Source of the DNA: Euryarchaeota archaeon UBA258
Lineage (GTDB): Archaea; Thermoplasmatota; Poseidoniia; Poseidoniales; Poseidoniaceae
Direction of reading: 5' to 3'
DNA: 24,258 bases
Assembly: GCA_002502605.1 (NCBI GenBank)
Contig: DAPR01000039.1
Coordinates: 645-24,902 of the forward strand
Positions 7,596 through 15,224 of the stretch are shown here, piece after piece. The notes under the pieces were generated by a model. It was not told where the DNA came from. It was given only the letters and a program-made list of their open reading frames with translations, and searched no databases. A program made the translations under genes and the position numbers. The number at the start of each line of letters is the position of its first letter. The stretch's first letter is position 1.

Positions 7596-9652
7596 TCCTC
7601 TTCACCTTGAGCGCTCGAGGGAACAGCGTGAAGAGTAGCCAGTTTGATTGTACGGTGTTGTTCTGGGGTGTCTTCAAGCAGGTCCATCATGTCAATGTTC
7701 GCTGCATCAACGTCCCATTCACCTTCCGGTACGAAACTGTCCAGATCAGCCACTGGGTCTGAACGAGGGGTGCTTTTCTTTCTTCGACCGATGGTTCGCT
7801 TTTTCTTCACTTCGTCTTCCGTAAACGGAGGCAGTGGTTCTCGATCTGGATCGATCTCGACAAGTTGCTCTTCCAAATGCCTCAAATCATCAGCAATCTG
7901 AATCAACTCCTCGATTGACGCACCTGATGTTTGTTCTGCCAAGGCCATCATTTTGTTTTCAAGGTCTTCAAGTTGAATCGAACTTTGCGCAAAGGCTTGT
8001 TCAAACGAACCGATTTGTTGGTCGATGCTCTCATCTAAATCTGTTAAAATTTCGGCAGCGGTTCCATAGTCTTGCTCTTCAATCCGACCGGTTCGTGCCA
8101 CAAGATGCTCTTCTCGTTCGTGGAGATCAAGGACGGAGGGGACTTTCAAATCCAAATCACGAAGTGCCGTTTTCATGTACGCTTCATGCCGAGATTGAGC
8201 GTTTTTTGCCATGGCTTGTGTGTCGAATTCGGGGGGCGTGTAATCGTCTTCGCCAATGATTGGAAGCGTGGTGTGGATGTCAATTCCACCGATAGTATCA
8301 TCGCTGTAAACAACATCAATGGCCTCAGCAATCAAGGTCGTCGCAATATCAGAAACGCGTTCTCTTTGGACGCTTGGCGCCGGATGTTGAGAGCGCACAG
8401 GTTCGCCCATCAAGACAGCAGCCACATCGTCGCCATCCAGCAAATCTTGACCAGAACTGATGGCCAATGCTACCAAATCCAAATTGGCTTTAGTGGACCG
8501 CCACCCTCCTCCTTGGTGCAGGACAATGCTTGCGAGTTGTCCATCGTCAAGCATCAGGCTTCGCTTGAGTGCAAGTTGCCTCGCATAGAGCACCATGCTG
8601 GTTGGTTTTGGGGCTTGAATGCGAACTGCAGCAGCGTTCTTGACCAAATCCCACAGTCTTGAAGCTGGCCAACGCTCTGGCTCAATGGTTGTGCTTAGCA
8701 CGACATGAACGCCCATGTTGAGGGCGTAGTCAACCATTGTACCCAGCAGGGAAGCTGCTGTTGGATGGTCGGCCATAAGGTGAGCATCATCGATCGCTAA
8801 AAGACGAGCTTGGGCGATTGCTTCCTGCCATCCTGCCGGCAGTTGGTCCAAGTGTTGTATGTCAGCAGAACCGAGCAGAAACACATCACCCTCTTGACGC
8901 CGAAGTATGCCTTGAGCGATGGCATGAAGCAAGTGGGACCGGCCAGTTTCATTCGGGCCTACCACGAGCAACGGGTTGAGTGACATGCCGGGGGAATCAA
9001 CAACGGCTTCTGCTGCTTGAGTGGCTCTGAGGTTCTCTTCAACGGTGAACCATTGCTTGAAACTCATCTGTGATTCGGGCCGCAGTTTGATTGGCCATGG
9101 TGCATCAACCGGAGCGAGGGTAGCGTGATGGTAAGCCGTGTTCACCTCGGGTGTGGCAAGGGCGTTCGGGAGTTCGTGAATGGTTCTCCCTCGTTGATCA
9201 TCGAGGACGCTTGACCAAACAGGACGACCGTCCATTTCCATTCCAACAAAAAAATCATCCTCGTCAACCGGGGCCCTTTGTTCATCAAACCGTTCTGCTG
9301 TCCGTTGCCTCAGTGTACGAAGACGAGATGCCACAATCGAGGCAAGTGAGTCATCATCCTCGTTGAGCTGGAGGGCTGGTTGGTGGACTTTACTCCCTTT
9401 GCCAAGAACCGCATCGGCGATGATGTCGTAGGTTGGGCGCTCGACAACACCAACACGTTGCAACAAAGAGCCACTGCGTGAATCGGGCACTGCTTGCTTA
9501 CCAAGCAAGCGGTTTAATCGTGATTTAGGCCGCTTTTGTGGTGCTTCGCTTGGCACCTTTTCAGCAGGAAGTTTGGTTTGTGCTCCCACTTCAGCAAGTC
9601 CTTTCTTGGCTTGAGCAATGGCGAAGTTGAGGTCTTCATTTCGCGAACTCAT
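7592..9652 (-). CDS. DnaA-like AAA+ ATPase-domain protein with degenerate Walker A
   Basis: This 686-residue protein has three parts: a roughly 190-residue N-terminal charged region, a AAA+ module resembling DnaA/Hda (about 195-400), and a roughly 285-residue C-terminal region with helical coiled-coil-like stretches (about 510-610) and a basic patch. The DnaA likeness is clear: SFKQWFTVEENLRA, then NPLLVVGPNETGRSHLLHAI, where bacterial DnaA has NPLF-YGG-GLGKTHLLHA. Walker A (232-239) has Arg238 instead of Lys. Walker B is RLLAIDDAHL (D288, D289), and sensor 1 is about VVLSTTIEP. I see no DnaA domain IV helix-turn-helix, so it is unlikely to be a replication initiator. It overlaps both neighbours by 4 bases, implying coupled production with the DUF835 and YkgJ-type proteins. 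Confidence 0.75.
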   Translation of the reverse strand: MSSRNEDLNFAIAQAKKGLAEVGAQTKLPAEKVPSEAPQKRPKSRLNRLLGKQAVPDSRSGSLLQRVGVVERPTYDIIADAVLGKGSKVHQPALQLNEDDDSLASIVASRLRTLRQRTAERFDEQRAPVDEDDFFVGMEMDGRPVWSSVLDDQRGRTIHELPNALATPEVNTAYHHATLAPVDAPWPIKLRPESQMSFKQWFTVEENLRATQAAEAVVDSPGMSLNPLLVVGPNETGRSHLLHAIAQGILRRQEGDVFLLGSADIQHLDQLPAGWQEAIAQARLLAIDDAHLMADHPTAASLLGTMVDYALNMGVHVVLSTTIEPERWPASRLWDLVKNAAAVRIQAPKPTSMVLYARQLALKRSLMLDDGQLASIVLHQGGGWRSTKANLDLVALAISSGQDLLDGDDVAAVLMGEPVRSQHPAPSVQRERVSDIATTLIAEAIDVVYSDDTIGGIDIHTTLPIIGEDDYTPPEFDTQAMAKNAQSRHEAYMKTALRDLDLKVPSVLDLHEREEHLVARTGRIEEQDYGTAAEILTDLDESIDQQIGSFEQAFAQSSIQLEDLENKMMALAEQTSGASIEELIQIADDLRHLEEQLVEIDPDREPLPPFTEDEVKKKRTIGRRKKSTPRSDPVADLDSFVPEGEWDVDAANIDMMDLLEDTPEQHRTIKLATLHAVPSSAQGEEE

Positions 9653-11592
9653 GCTCCACCCTCCCTTTCTTTCCGCAGTCGCTCAAGATCTTCAATCTCC
9701 CAAGAACTCAATGAATCTTCAATAGACGGAGGAGCCTGTTCACTCGAGGCGATTTCTCTTGGCAACTGTTTTGGTTGTGCTTCAGCCTCAACCCCGGGTC
9801 GGGCAGAAAGAGGTGTTAGCGCTGTTGAAGCGTTTGTTGGTTGTTTATTCTTAATCGCCTCGATTGGACTGGGCTGACTCTTGATGGATGGAAGGCTATG
9901 CTGGCGAGTTGAGGCATGCTGTTGGGCTGCGTCGCGAAGCGATCGACCATTGAATTTCCTTGGCTGGAATGTTTTGTTCACTGCAGCTTCTTGCCGTGCT
10001 TCATAGGTTGCTAACTGATGAGACAGTGCAACGGATGCTCGATGTGAGGTGGGTGGCTTGAATTCGGGTGAAGATTCAGGGGCATGGGCCACAGCAGCCT
10101 GGGTTTGGAATTGCGAATGCTGAGCGGCAGGTGCGTTCTTCTTCTTCCTTCTTTGAATCCGTTGTGGGGTTCTTGGTCCGCTAGGTTTGGTCGGTTGTTT
10201 GGCGATGGGGGTTGGCTCGGGCATCGCTTGAGGCTCAGGAGTTTGCGCTTCCCTGACTTTGGATTCAACAGGAGTCTGTATTGATGTTGGAATCTGCTGA
10301 TCGATTTGAACTTCAGCTGGTTGAGCCACTTCGGCCACGGTCATTGGCTCATTTGGAGGGGAGGGCCTTGGTTGTTGATCTTCAGCCCATGCTTGGATTT
10401 GTCCCTCTAATGCTGCAGTGGCTTGTTGACGTTCCTCGCTTGTCAACGGTTCTTCACCACCGATCATTGTCATCTCGCCTGCCTCTGAAGTTTGGACAGG
10501 TGAATGCTCAATGGCACGTTTCAACTGCTGTTCGATCCATTGACGTTCATCATCTGTTGGAGGGGCACACAACGGATGGTCTAGAAGAAGTTCTGGATCA
10601 AGCAGCCATTGTTCAACATCGCTTTGTTGAATCATCGAAAAGCACCGCTCTAAGCGGTGACGGGGTTCAAGTTCAAAGGCGTTCAAATCTGCAGTGGTAA
10701 GGAGCACATGATCATCCATTCGAACACCGTCGACCGCGTCTCGCAGAAAATCGATTGTCGGCCCGTCACCGTTCATTCCAGCAAGGTATTCCACGCCTTC
10801 AAGAACGACCACAGCGCGCATGTTTTCCCATAAAAAAGCGTCAATTTTAGCCCTGACCTCTTGGAGTGTTGGTTGAATAGCCCGTGGATGGTTGCCTGTG
10901 CTGAGCCAATGGCATGCAGAAACTGGTAGGCCATGTTCGACGCTCAGCGAATCCACATCGTGTCGAGAGAGAACGAGCACGGGCCGCCCATGGTTCGCTA
11001 GGTGGCCTGCAAGGGTGAACACCTCAGATGGGTCCAATGCATCGAGCATCAAAGCATCACCAGGATGGATCATTTTCTCGCTGCCTTGGTGCCGCCCCAT
11101 GTAGGCTTGACTTCGTTGTTTGATCGCTTCGGGCGCATCCACAGTGACCTCGAGTTCAGGCAACCGTTCTTCGCGCCGCCAGCTGCCTTTTCGCAGGGTG
11201 ACGTTTGACCACCACCGTTCGTCGACCAAGGGCTCGGCGGATGCCGCTTCCAAATGTAAAAAAGCGGTCGGATAAAGCGTTGAAACCCGTTGGGCTTCAG
11301 CAGCAGATAACTCGTGAACTGCGAGCAGAGTTTCCATTGGCATTGCATCATTTTCAATTTCCAGCAAAGCCTCGAGCCCAAACAGAAGAGCATCTGATTC
11401 GTGCATCGCCAACACGGGATGGCCTTCGATGAACAACACTTGGCCGATCCTTGGCATAGCATCCTTTGGTTTGCGTTCCGTTCGGATGTAGCCGGTCGTG
11501 GTGAGGCGTGCCATGTCCGAAGACAAAATCCGCAAGGCATTGGGGTCGCCACGGCGTACTTCCGTGACATCTCCCTGCGGCAATTCGGTCAT
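9649..11592 (-). CDS. DUF835-domain protein with DUF4388-like N terminus and long disordered tail
   Basis: The 647-residue product has a DUF835 region (about 178-320). There, VFTLAGHLANHGRPVLVLSR, CHWLSTGN and RAVVVLEGVEYLAGMNG follow the archaeal DUF835 pattern of a P-loop-like fold without Walker A. Residues about 20-95 (TTTGYIRTERK, VLFIEGHPVLAMHE, FGLEALLEIE) resemble the DUF4388/PATAN-like fold of bacterial regulators; this is tentative. Residues 340-620 are rich in Pro, Gln and Ala with a basic RRKKK patch and are probably disordered. The last residues form a charged helix. It heads the three-gene operon with a 4-base overlap into the DnaA-like gene. ATG at 11592 is preceded by an inverted repeat. 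The function of DUF835 is unknown; a signalling or scaffold role is inference. Confidence 0.72.
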   Translation of the reverse strand: MTELPQGDVTEVRRGDPNALRILSSDMARLTTTGYIRTERKPKDAMPRIGQVLFIEGHPVLAMHESDALLFGLEALLEIENDAMPMETLLAVHELSAAEAQRVSTLYPTAFLHLEAASAEPLVDERWWSNVTLRKGSWRREERLPELEVTVDAPEAIKQRSQAYMGRHQGSEKMIHPGDALMLDALDPSEVFTLAGHLANHGRPVLVLSRHDVDSLSVEHGLPVSACHWLSTGNHPRAIQPTLQEVRAKIDAFLWENMRAVVVLEGVEYLAGMNGDGPTIDFLRDAVDGVRMDDHVLLTTADLNAFELEPRHRLERCFSMIQQSDVEQWLLDPELLLDHPLCAPPTDDERQWIEQQLKRAIEHSPVQTSEAGEMTMIGGEEPLTSEERQQATAALEGQIQAWAEDQQPRPSPPNEPMTVAEVAQPAEVQIDQQIPTSIQTPVESKVREAQTPEPQAMPEPTPIAKQPTKPSGPRTPQRIQRRKKKNAPAAQHSQFQTQAAVAHAPESSPEFKPPTSHRASVALSHQLATYEARQEAAVNKTFQPRKFNGRSLRDAAQQHASTRQHSLPSIKSQPSPIEAIKNKQPTNASTALTPLSARPGVEAEAQPKQLPREIASSEQAPPSIEDSLSSWEIEDLERLRKEREGGA

Positions 11593-11598
11593 TCTTCC

Positions 11599-11615
11599 AC
11601 ACCCCTACGGGGTGT
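11599..11615. promoter_or_regulatory. Perfect inverted repeat just upstream of the DUF835 gene
   Basis: ACACCCC TAC GGGGTGT forms 7-base arms around a 3-base loop, ending 6 bases before the minus-strand ATG at 11592. It covers the place where the ribosome site should be, and it is in the gap before the divergent DUF309 gene. It could be an operator or an RNA hairpin limiting translation of the operon; the sequence does not decide. Confidence 0.45.
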
Positions 11616-11696
11616 AAGCCTGCTGAAGTGTTCTTGAAGGGTCCGCTTGATTTTCCTCGCCGACAGCGGTTTGAAGCAAGAACGCCTCGGGCCGTC

Positions 11697-12113
11697 ATGG
11701 ACGGAGAGCATTCGAGGCAATCGATTGCACCGCTTCAAGGGTCAGAGCTCGAATTGTGGTTAGCTGGACTCGAGGATTTTGATCAAAAAAGATACTGGCA
11801 CGCTCATGAAGACTGGGAGGATTTGTGGAACGCTCACAAGCGTAGGCAGGCACCTCAATCTGAAATTTTATTTGTACAAGGCATGATTCAAACAGCCGCC
11901 TTGTTGTTGAATCACGAGCGTCAGAAAACCCGAGGCGTGAAGAATTTACAACTCAAGGTCAACACAAAGTTGGGTTCGTGGTCTTGTGTTTGGGGCATTG
12001 ATGTGGCCCAGCATGTTCAATCGATGAATACCTTTGCTGCGGATGCGGACATCTGGTCGCTTGATGCGCAAGCGTACGAACTGCCTCGTTGTGGGCGTGA
12101 AGTTCAAGCCTAA
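11697..12113 (+). CDS. DUF309-family protein
   Basis: The product has about 138 residues from the ATG at 11697; the frame is open back to a GTG at 11628. The DUF309 signature is clear: FDQKRYWHAHEDWEDLWNA followed by ILFVQGMIQTAALLLNH, an all-helical fold with conserved HExWE. Members are small, probably cytosolic, and lack an assigned reaction. I chose 11697 because the extra N-terminal residues from 11628 show no family similarity and would run into the divergent promoter zone, but no ribosome site distinguishes the two. A two-helix membrane protein starts 18 bases downstream, so an operon is likely. Confidence 0.8.
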   Translation: MDGEHSRQSIAPLQGSELELWLAGLEDFDQKRYWHAHEDWEDLWNAHKRRQAPQSEILFVQGMIQTAALLLNHERQKTRGVKNLQLKVNTKLGSWSCVWGIDVAQHVQSMNTFAADADIWSLDAQAYELPRCGREVQA

Positions 12114-12131
12114 GCGCCTCATCCCTCTTTC

Positions 12132-12779
12132 ATGGAGGAAGTCAATCCCTTGCCAGCGGGCATGCGTAGATTCAACGAATTGGATCTTGCCCGTCCTTTT
12201 TTCCTCCGTTTTTGCGGTGCATCGAGTGCGATTGTGCTTGGCTTCTTTTTCTTGGCTTGGTTTGTGTTCTCCGCAACAAATTCACCGTTAGTGGCCTTGG
12301 TTTCGTTGCTTCCATCGCTACCGCTTGTGTGGTGGCTTTACCAGTCGACCAGTCTGCTTCACGTCCCCTTGGCAGTGGATTTGAATCATCCATTCATGAA
12401 GGGTGATCCGATGGGTAAATCAGTGGTGATGATTCAAATGGTCGATGGTTCATGGATTGATTTAGGCAATGGGCGGGTCCGCCTAGCAGAGGATGATTTG
12501 CTTGATGGATGCAATCTTGTGCGGGACAACGATGATTACACTCATGTTGGGCATTTCAGTCGACACCCAATGACTCACAGAGGCATCAAAAAACAGGTTG
12601 TCATTCTGAATCAAGCCATGGCCCTCCGCGACGCAGTCAACGGTGAAGAGGATACCATCGAAGAGGCACGACGGCGTGAGCGCTTGGACACGGGCCTTTT
12701 GGATCGCTCTTGGATGGAAGAAGAAACTGAAATTGAAATCGATCCTGATGGTATTATCAGCAAATTCCGTGGTGAGTAA
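12132..12779 (+). CDS. Unrecognised membrane protein (two N-terminal helices, charged C terminus)
   Basis: No family is recognised. The 215-residue product has two adjacent hydrophobic segments (about 26-50 and 52-72) with a short turn, then a soluble domain of about 140 residues. That domain contains WIDLGNGRVRLAEDDLL and VGHFSRHPMTHRG and ends in an acidic stretch (EEETEIEIDPDG). Both termini are probably cytoplasmic. ATG at 12132 lies 18 bases after the DUF309 gene and GTG of the next membrane protein 63 bases on, so these three may act together at the membrane. That is inference from spacing. Confidence 0.75.
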   Translation: MEEVNPLPAGMRRFNELDLARPFFLRFCGASSAIVLGFFFLAWFVFSATNSPLVALVSLLPSLPLVWWLYQSTSLLHVPLAVDLNHPFMKGDPMGKSVVMIQMVDGSWIDLGNGRVRLAEDDLLDGCNLVRDNDDYTHVGHFSRHPMTHRGIKKQVVILNQAMALRDAVNGEEDTIEEARRRERLDTGLLDRSWMEEETEIEIDPDGIISKFRGE

Positions 12780-12841
12780 ACCCTCCATTCTTGCGTCGTT
12801 CGACCCTGCCCCTTCAAAACCAAGAGGTATGACGCTTATGT

Positions 12842-13456
12842 GTGAATGCACCATCGAGATGGGGCCACCGGCTCGAGCAGTTGAGCGGTCCTGAGCAGGA
12901 AACTCTGCTTGGAACTTCTCTTTCCCGTCGCTTCACCATGTTGCCACTCTGGCTTTCACACCCCGCTAACATTGGCGCCTTTTACGGACTTTTGATTTCC
13001 TTCGCCCTGATTTTACCTTACAGGTTTGCAGGTGAAGACAACAGTTCATGGTTGCCGAATTGGGTGTTTCATGCATCGTTGTTGATCGTGGCATGCTTGC
13101 TGCTTGGTTTGGCATCACTCTTGCTGATTCACTGGTCCAAGCGCTTTCCAGTGGCACCTCCACGTGTCGTTCTTTACCCCATGCCATTCGTTGGGTTGGC
13201 CCTCTTGACGCTCACTCGCACTGACATCATCCAAGCCCCAACACTGCTTGTTTGGTGTTTGTTGTTGTTACCAGGCCCGATGTATGTTCACCTCTCATGG
13301 GCACCTCGTTGGCGTTTGTTGTGCATGCTCGAAGATGGAAAGGATCCTTTCATCGGCATGGAGTCGAAAGAACCTGAACCTCTAGAAGATGCAGCAACCC
13401 TTGCTGGGGACGATGAAGATTTACTTTCGGTCGTCGAAGAATACGCTGAGGAATGA
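12842..13456 (+). CDS. Unrecognised four-helix membrane protein
   Basis: The 204-residue product has four hydrophobic segments, at roughly 41-60, 75-98, 110-126 and 131-150. An RW-rich turn (SWAPRWRLL) follows, then an acidic C-terminal tail (EPEPLEDAATLAGDDED). No family is recognised. The frame is bounded upstream by a stop at 12830, leaving GTG 12842 as the only early start; GAGGT lies about 13 bases before it, rather far. A reading with ATG at 12829 is in another frame and ends quickly. The stop is one base from the stop of the convergent Kbl-like gene. Likely the last gene of the DUF309 operon. Confidence 0.72.
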   Translation: MNAPSRWGHRLEQLSGPEQETLLGTSLSRRFTMLPLWLSHPANIGAFYGLLISFALILPYRFAGEDNSSWLPNWVFHASLLIVACLLLGLASLLLIHWSKRFPVAPPRVVLYPMPFVGLALLTLTRTDIIQAPTLLVWCLLLLPGPMYVHLSWAPRWRLLCMLEDGKDPFIGMESKEPEPLEDAATLAGDDEDLLSVVEEYAEE

Positions 13457-13457
13457 C

Positions 13458-14639
13458 TCAGATCAGGCCAAGCGTTGGTCCAACTTTTTCGAACAAGCGA
13501 AGCACTTCATCCAAGTCATCACGAGAAAGGCCGGCAGACATTTGTGTTCTGATCCGAGCCTTGTCACGAGCCACCATCGGGAATACGATTGCTCCAGCCA
13601 TGACCCCTTCCTCGCCGAGCGCTCTTGTCATGGCCTTTGCAACACTTGAATCTCCACACATCACTGGTATGATCGGCGTGACAGATGAACCGGTATCGAA
13701 GCCGAGTGATTGCAATTCCTTTCTGAAATAATTGGTGTTTTCCCACAACTTGGCATGGTGTTCGGGCTCTTCCATCAGGACCTCAACAGCCGCTTTTTGT
13801 GCGGCTGCGACGCCTGGCGGTTGTGAACCGGAAAGCAACCATGAGCGCGAGTGATTCAATGCATGGGTTCGGGTCATTTCCGTACCTGCAAGAATACCTC
13901 CTTGAACACCAAGGGCCTTTGAGAATGAACCAGTTTCAAAGTCCACTTTTCCTTGAAGATTGAATTGAGCAACAATGCCCGCTCCTTTTTCCCCAAGAAC
14001 CCCTTCTCCATGGCAATCATCAACATAGACCATAGCCCCGTATTCCTCTGCTAACGCTGTGACTTCATCGAGGGGAGCAATGTCGCCATCCATAGAAAAC
14101 ACACCATCGGTAATGATCAACTTCCGTTTTGCATCGTCGTGTGCTTTGAGGACAGCTTCAAGTTCTCCCATGTCATTGTGTGCATACACACCTCGACTGG
14201 CTTTCGTCAGGCGAACACCATCGATGATGGACCCGTGATTCAGTTCATCACTGATGATCACATCTTGAGGGCCGGTGACAAGGGTAGGGATCAATCCTAC
14301 GTTGACCGTGTATCCTGCCGAATAAATCAAAGAGGCTTCAACGCCCTTGAATTCAGCAACTTTTCGTTCTGCCTCAAGGTGGATGTCCATGGTGCCTGCA
14401 ATCGCACGAACGCTTCCGCTCCCTGCTCCATATTTTTCAGTGGCTTCAAGCATGGCTTGCTTGACCTTTGGATGGGTGGTGAGGTTGAGGTAATTGTTGG
14501 CCGAAAGCATGATCGTTGGTTTTCCATCCATCCGACATCGAGGCTGATTTGGACTTTCCAATGTTGGCGGCTCCCACAACAGTGATTTGTCTGACAGTTC
14601 ATCATAACGGGCTTTCATCCAAGACATATCACCGGGCAT
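13458..14639 (-). CDS. kbl: PLP-dependent alpha-oxoamine synthase (glycine C-acetyltransferase / Kbl-like)
   Basis: This fold-type I PLP enzyme condenses an amino acid with an acyl-CoA and releases CO2. Motifs in order: LSANNYLNLTTHP, YGAGSGSVRAIAGT, SDELNHGSIIDG (H135 stacking on PLP), VYVDDCHGEGVLG (D207, H210) and TGSFSKALGVQGG with the Schiff-base Lys241. Length (393 residues) and motifs fit 2-amino-3-ketobutyrate CoA ligase. BioF- or serine-palmitoyltransferase-like relatives share them, and no threonine dehydrogenase or biotin gene is near, so the substrate is unproven. ATG at 14639 has GGAGG 7 bases before it, a better start than the TTG at 14678. Confidence 0.85.
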   Translation of the reverse strand: MPGDMSWMKARYDELSDKSLLWEPPTLESPNQPRCRMDGKPTIMLSANNYLNLTTHPKVKQAMLEATEKYGAGSGSVRAIAGTMDIHLEAERKVAEFKGVEASLIYSAGYTVNVGLIPTLVTGPQDVIISDELNHGSIIDGVRLTKASRGVYAHNDMGELEAVLKAHDDAKRKLIITDGVFSMDGDIAPLDEVTALAEEYGAMVYVDDCHGEGVLGEKGAGIVAQFNLQGKVDFETGSFSKALGVQGGILAGTEMTRTHALNHSRSWLLSGSQPPGVAAAQKAAVEVLMEEPEHHAKLWENTNYFRKELQSLGFDTGSSVTPIIPVMCGDSSVAKAMTRALGEEGVMAGAIVFPMVARDKARIRTQMSAGLSRDDLDEVLRLFEKVGPTLGLI

Positions 14640-14646
14640 AGCATCG

Positions 14647-14651
14647 CCTCC
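14647..14651 (-). promoter_or_regulatory. Ribosome binding site deciding the Kbl-like start
   Basis: GGAGG on the minus strand, followed by 7 bases and ATG at 14639. It rules in favour of this start over the upstream TTG, which has no such site. Confidence 0.6.
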
Positions 14652-14748
14652 GCCCGATGCGAACGAATCCAGATTCAAGTTCCTTTGGGAAGAACATTCT
14701 CGCCTCGTATGTTCGAACCATGCACCTCAAAAGGGAGGCGTCCGTCCC

Positions 14749-15222
14749 GTGGCCATGGAGTTGAGCGGAAAGGTCAGCAGCGGTCTAGGCCGGGCGCACG
14801 TGTTCATGGCTCAACCGCACTACCAAGAGCAATTCCGGGCTCTGCTTGGAAAAACGGCATGGCCGGGAACGCTCAATGTAACCGTTCACGGGACTGATTT
14901 GATCAACTATATTGCCTTAAGAAAGAAGTCAGGCATCGATACATTGGACGCGTCAACAGAGGACCGTGACGCTGCACTGAATGTCCCCGTCGGTTCTTTT
15001 GAGGCTCATCGAATCCGTGGTTTTCTAAGGGATGGTGTATCCTTTGGCGGTGCTACAGCATTCATAGCCGAATTCAAAACTCAATCTGGTACCATCGCAT
15101 GTGCATTGCTTATCCCCGACTTGACCCGACACATCGACGTTGTCGAGGTCATTGCAGGAGCATGTTTGCGTGAAAAGTTCAACCTTGAAGACGATGCACT
15201 GGTCCAAATAAAGTTAGATTGA
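14749..15222 (+). CDS. ribK: CTP-dependent riboflavin kinase (DUF120)
   Basis: The archaeal riboflavin kinase makes FMN using CTP rather than ATP. The 157-residue product is the compact DUF120 cradle-loop barrel without the helix-turn-helix some archaea fuse to it. GKVSSGLGRA (residues 7-16) is the conserved glycine loop, and WPGTLNVTV (38-46) carries the Thr and Asn expected to hold Mg and nucleotide. IRGF, ALLIPDLTRH and VVEVIAGACLREKFNL complete the family pattern. GTG at 14749 is preceded by GGGAGG at 14733-14738 with good spacing; ATG at 14755 is two codons later. The gene diverges from the Kbl-like gene and converges with truA two bases away. Confidence 0.88.
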   Translation: MAMELSGKVSSGLGRAHVFMAQPHYQEQFRALLGKTAWPGTLNVTVHGTDLINYIALRKKSGIDTLDASTEDRDAALNVPVGSFEAHRIRGFLRDGVSFGGATAFIAEFKTQSGTIACALLIPDLTRHIDVVEVIAGACLREKFNLEDDALVQIKLD

Positions 15223-15224
15223 TC

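Noticed and set aside
8072..8662. Plus-strand open frame of 196 codons inside the DnaA-like gene
   Set aside because: The minus-strand product has clear AAA+ motifs; the antisense frame has none.
7592..9652. DnaA-like protein as the chromosome replication initiator
   Set aside because: No domain IV helix-turn-helix, altered Walker A, no DnaA-box cluster or AT-rich unwinding region seen nearby.
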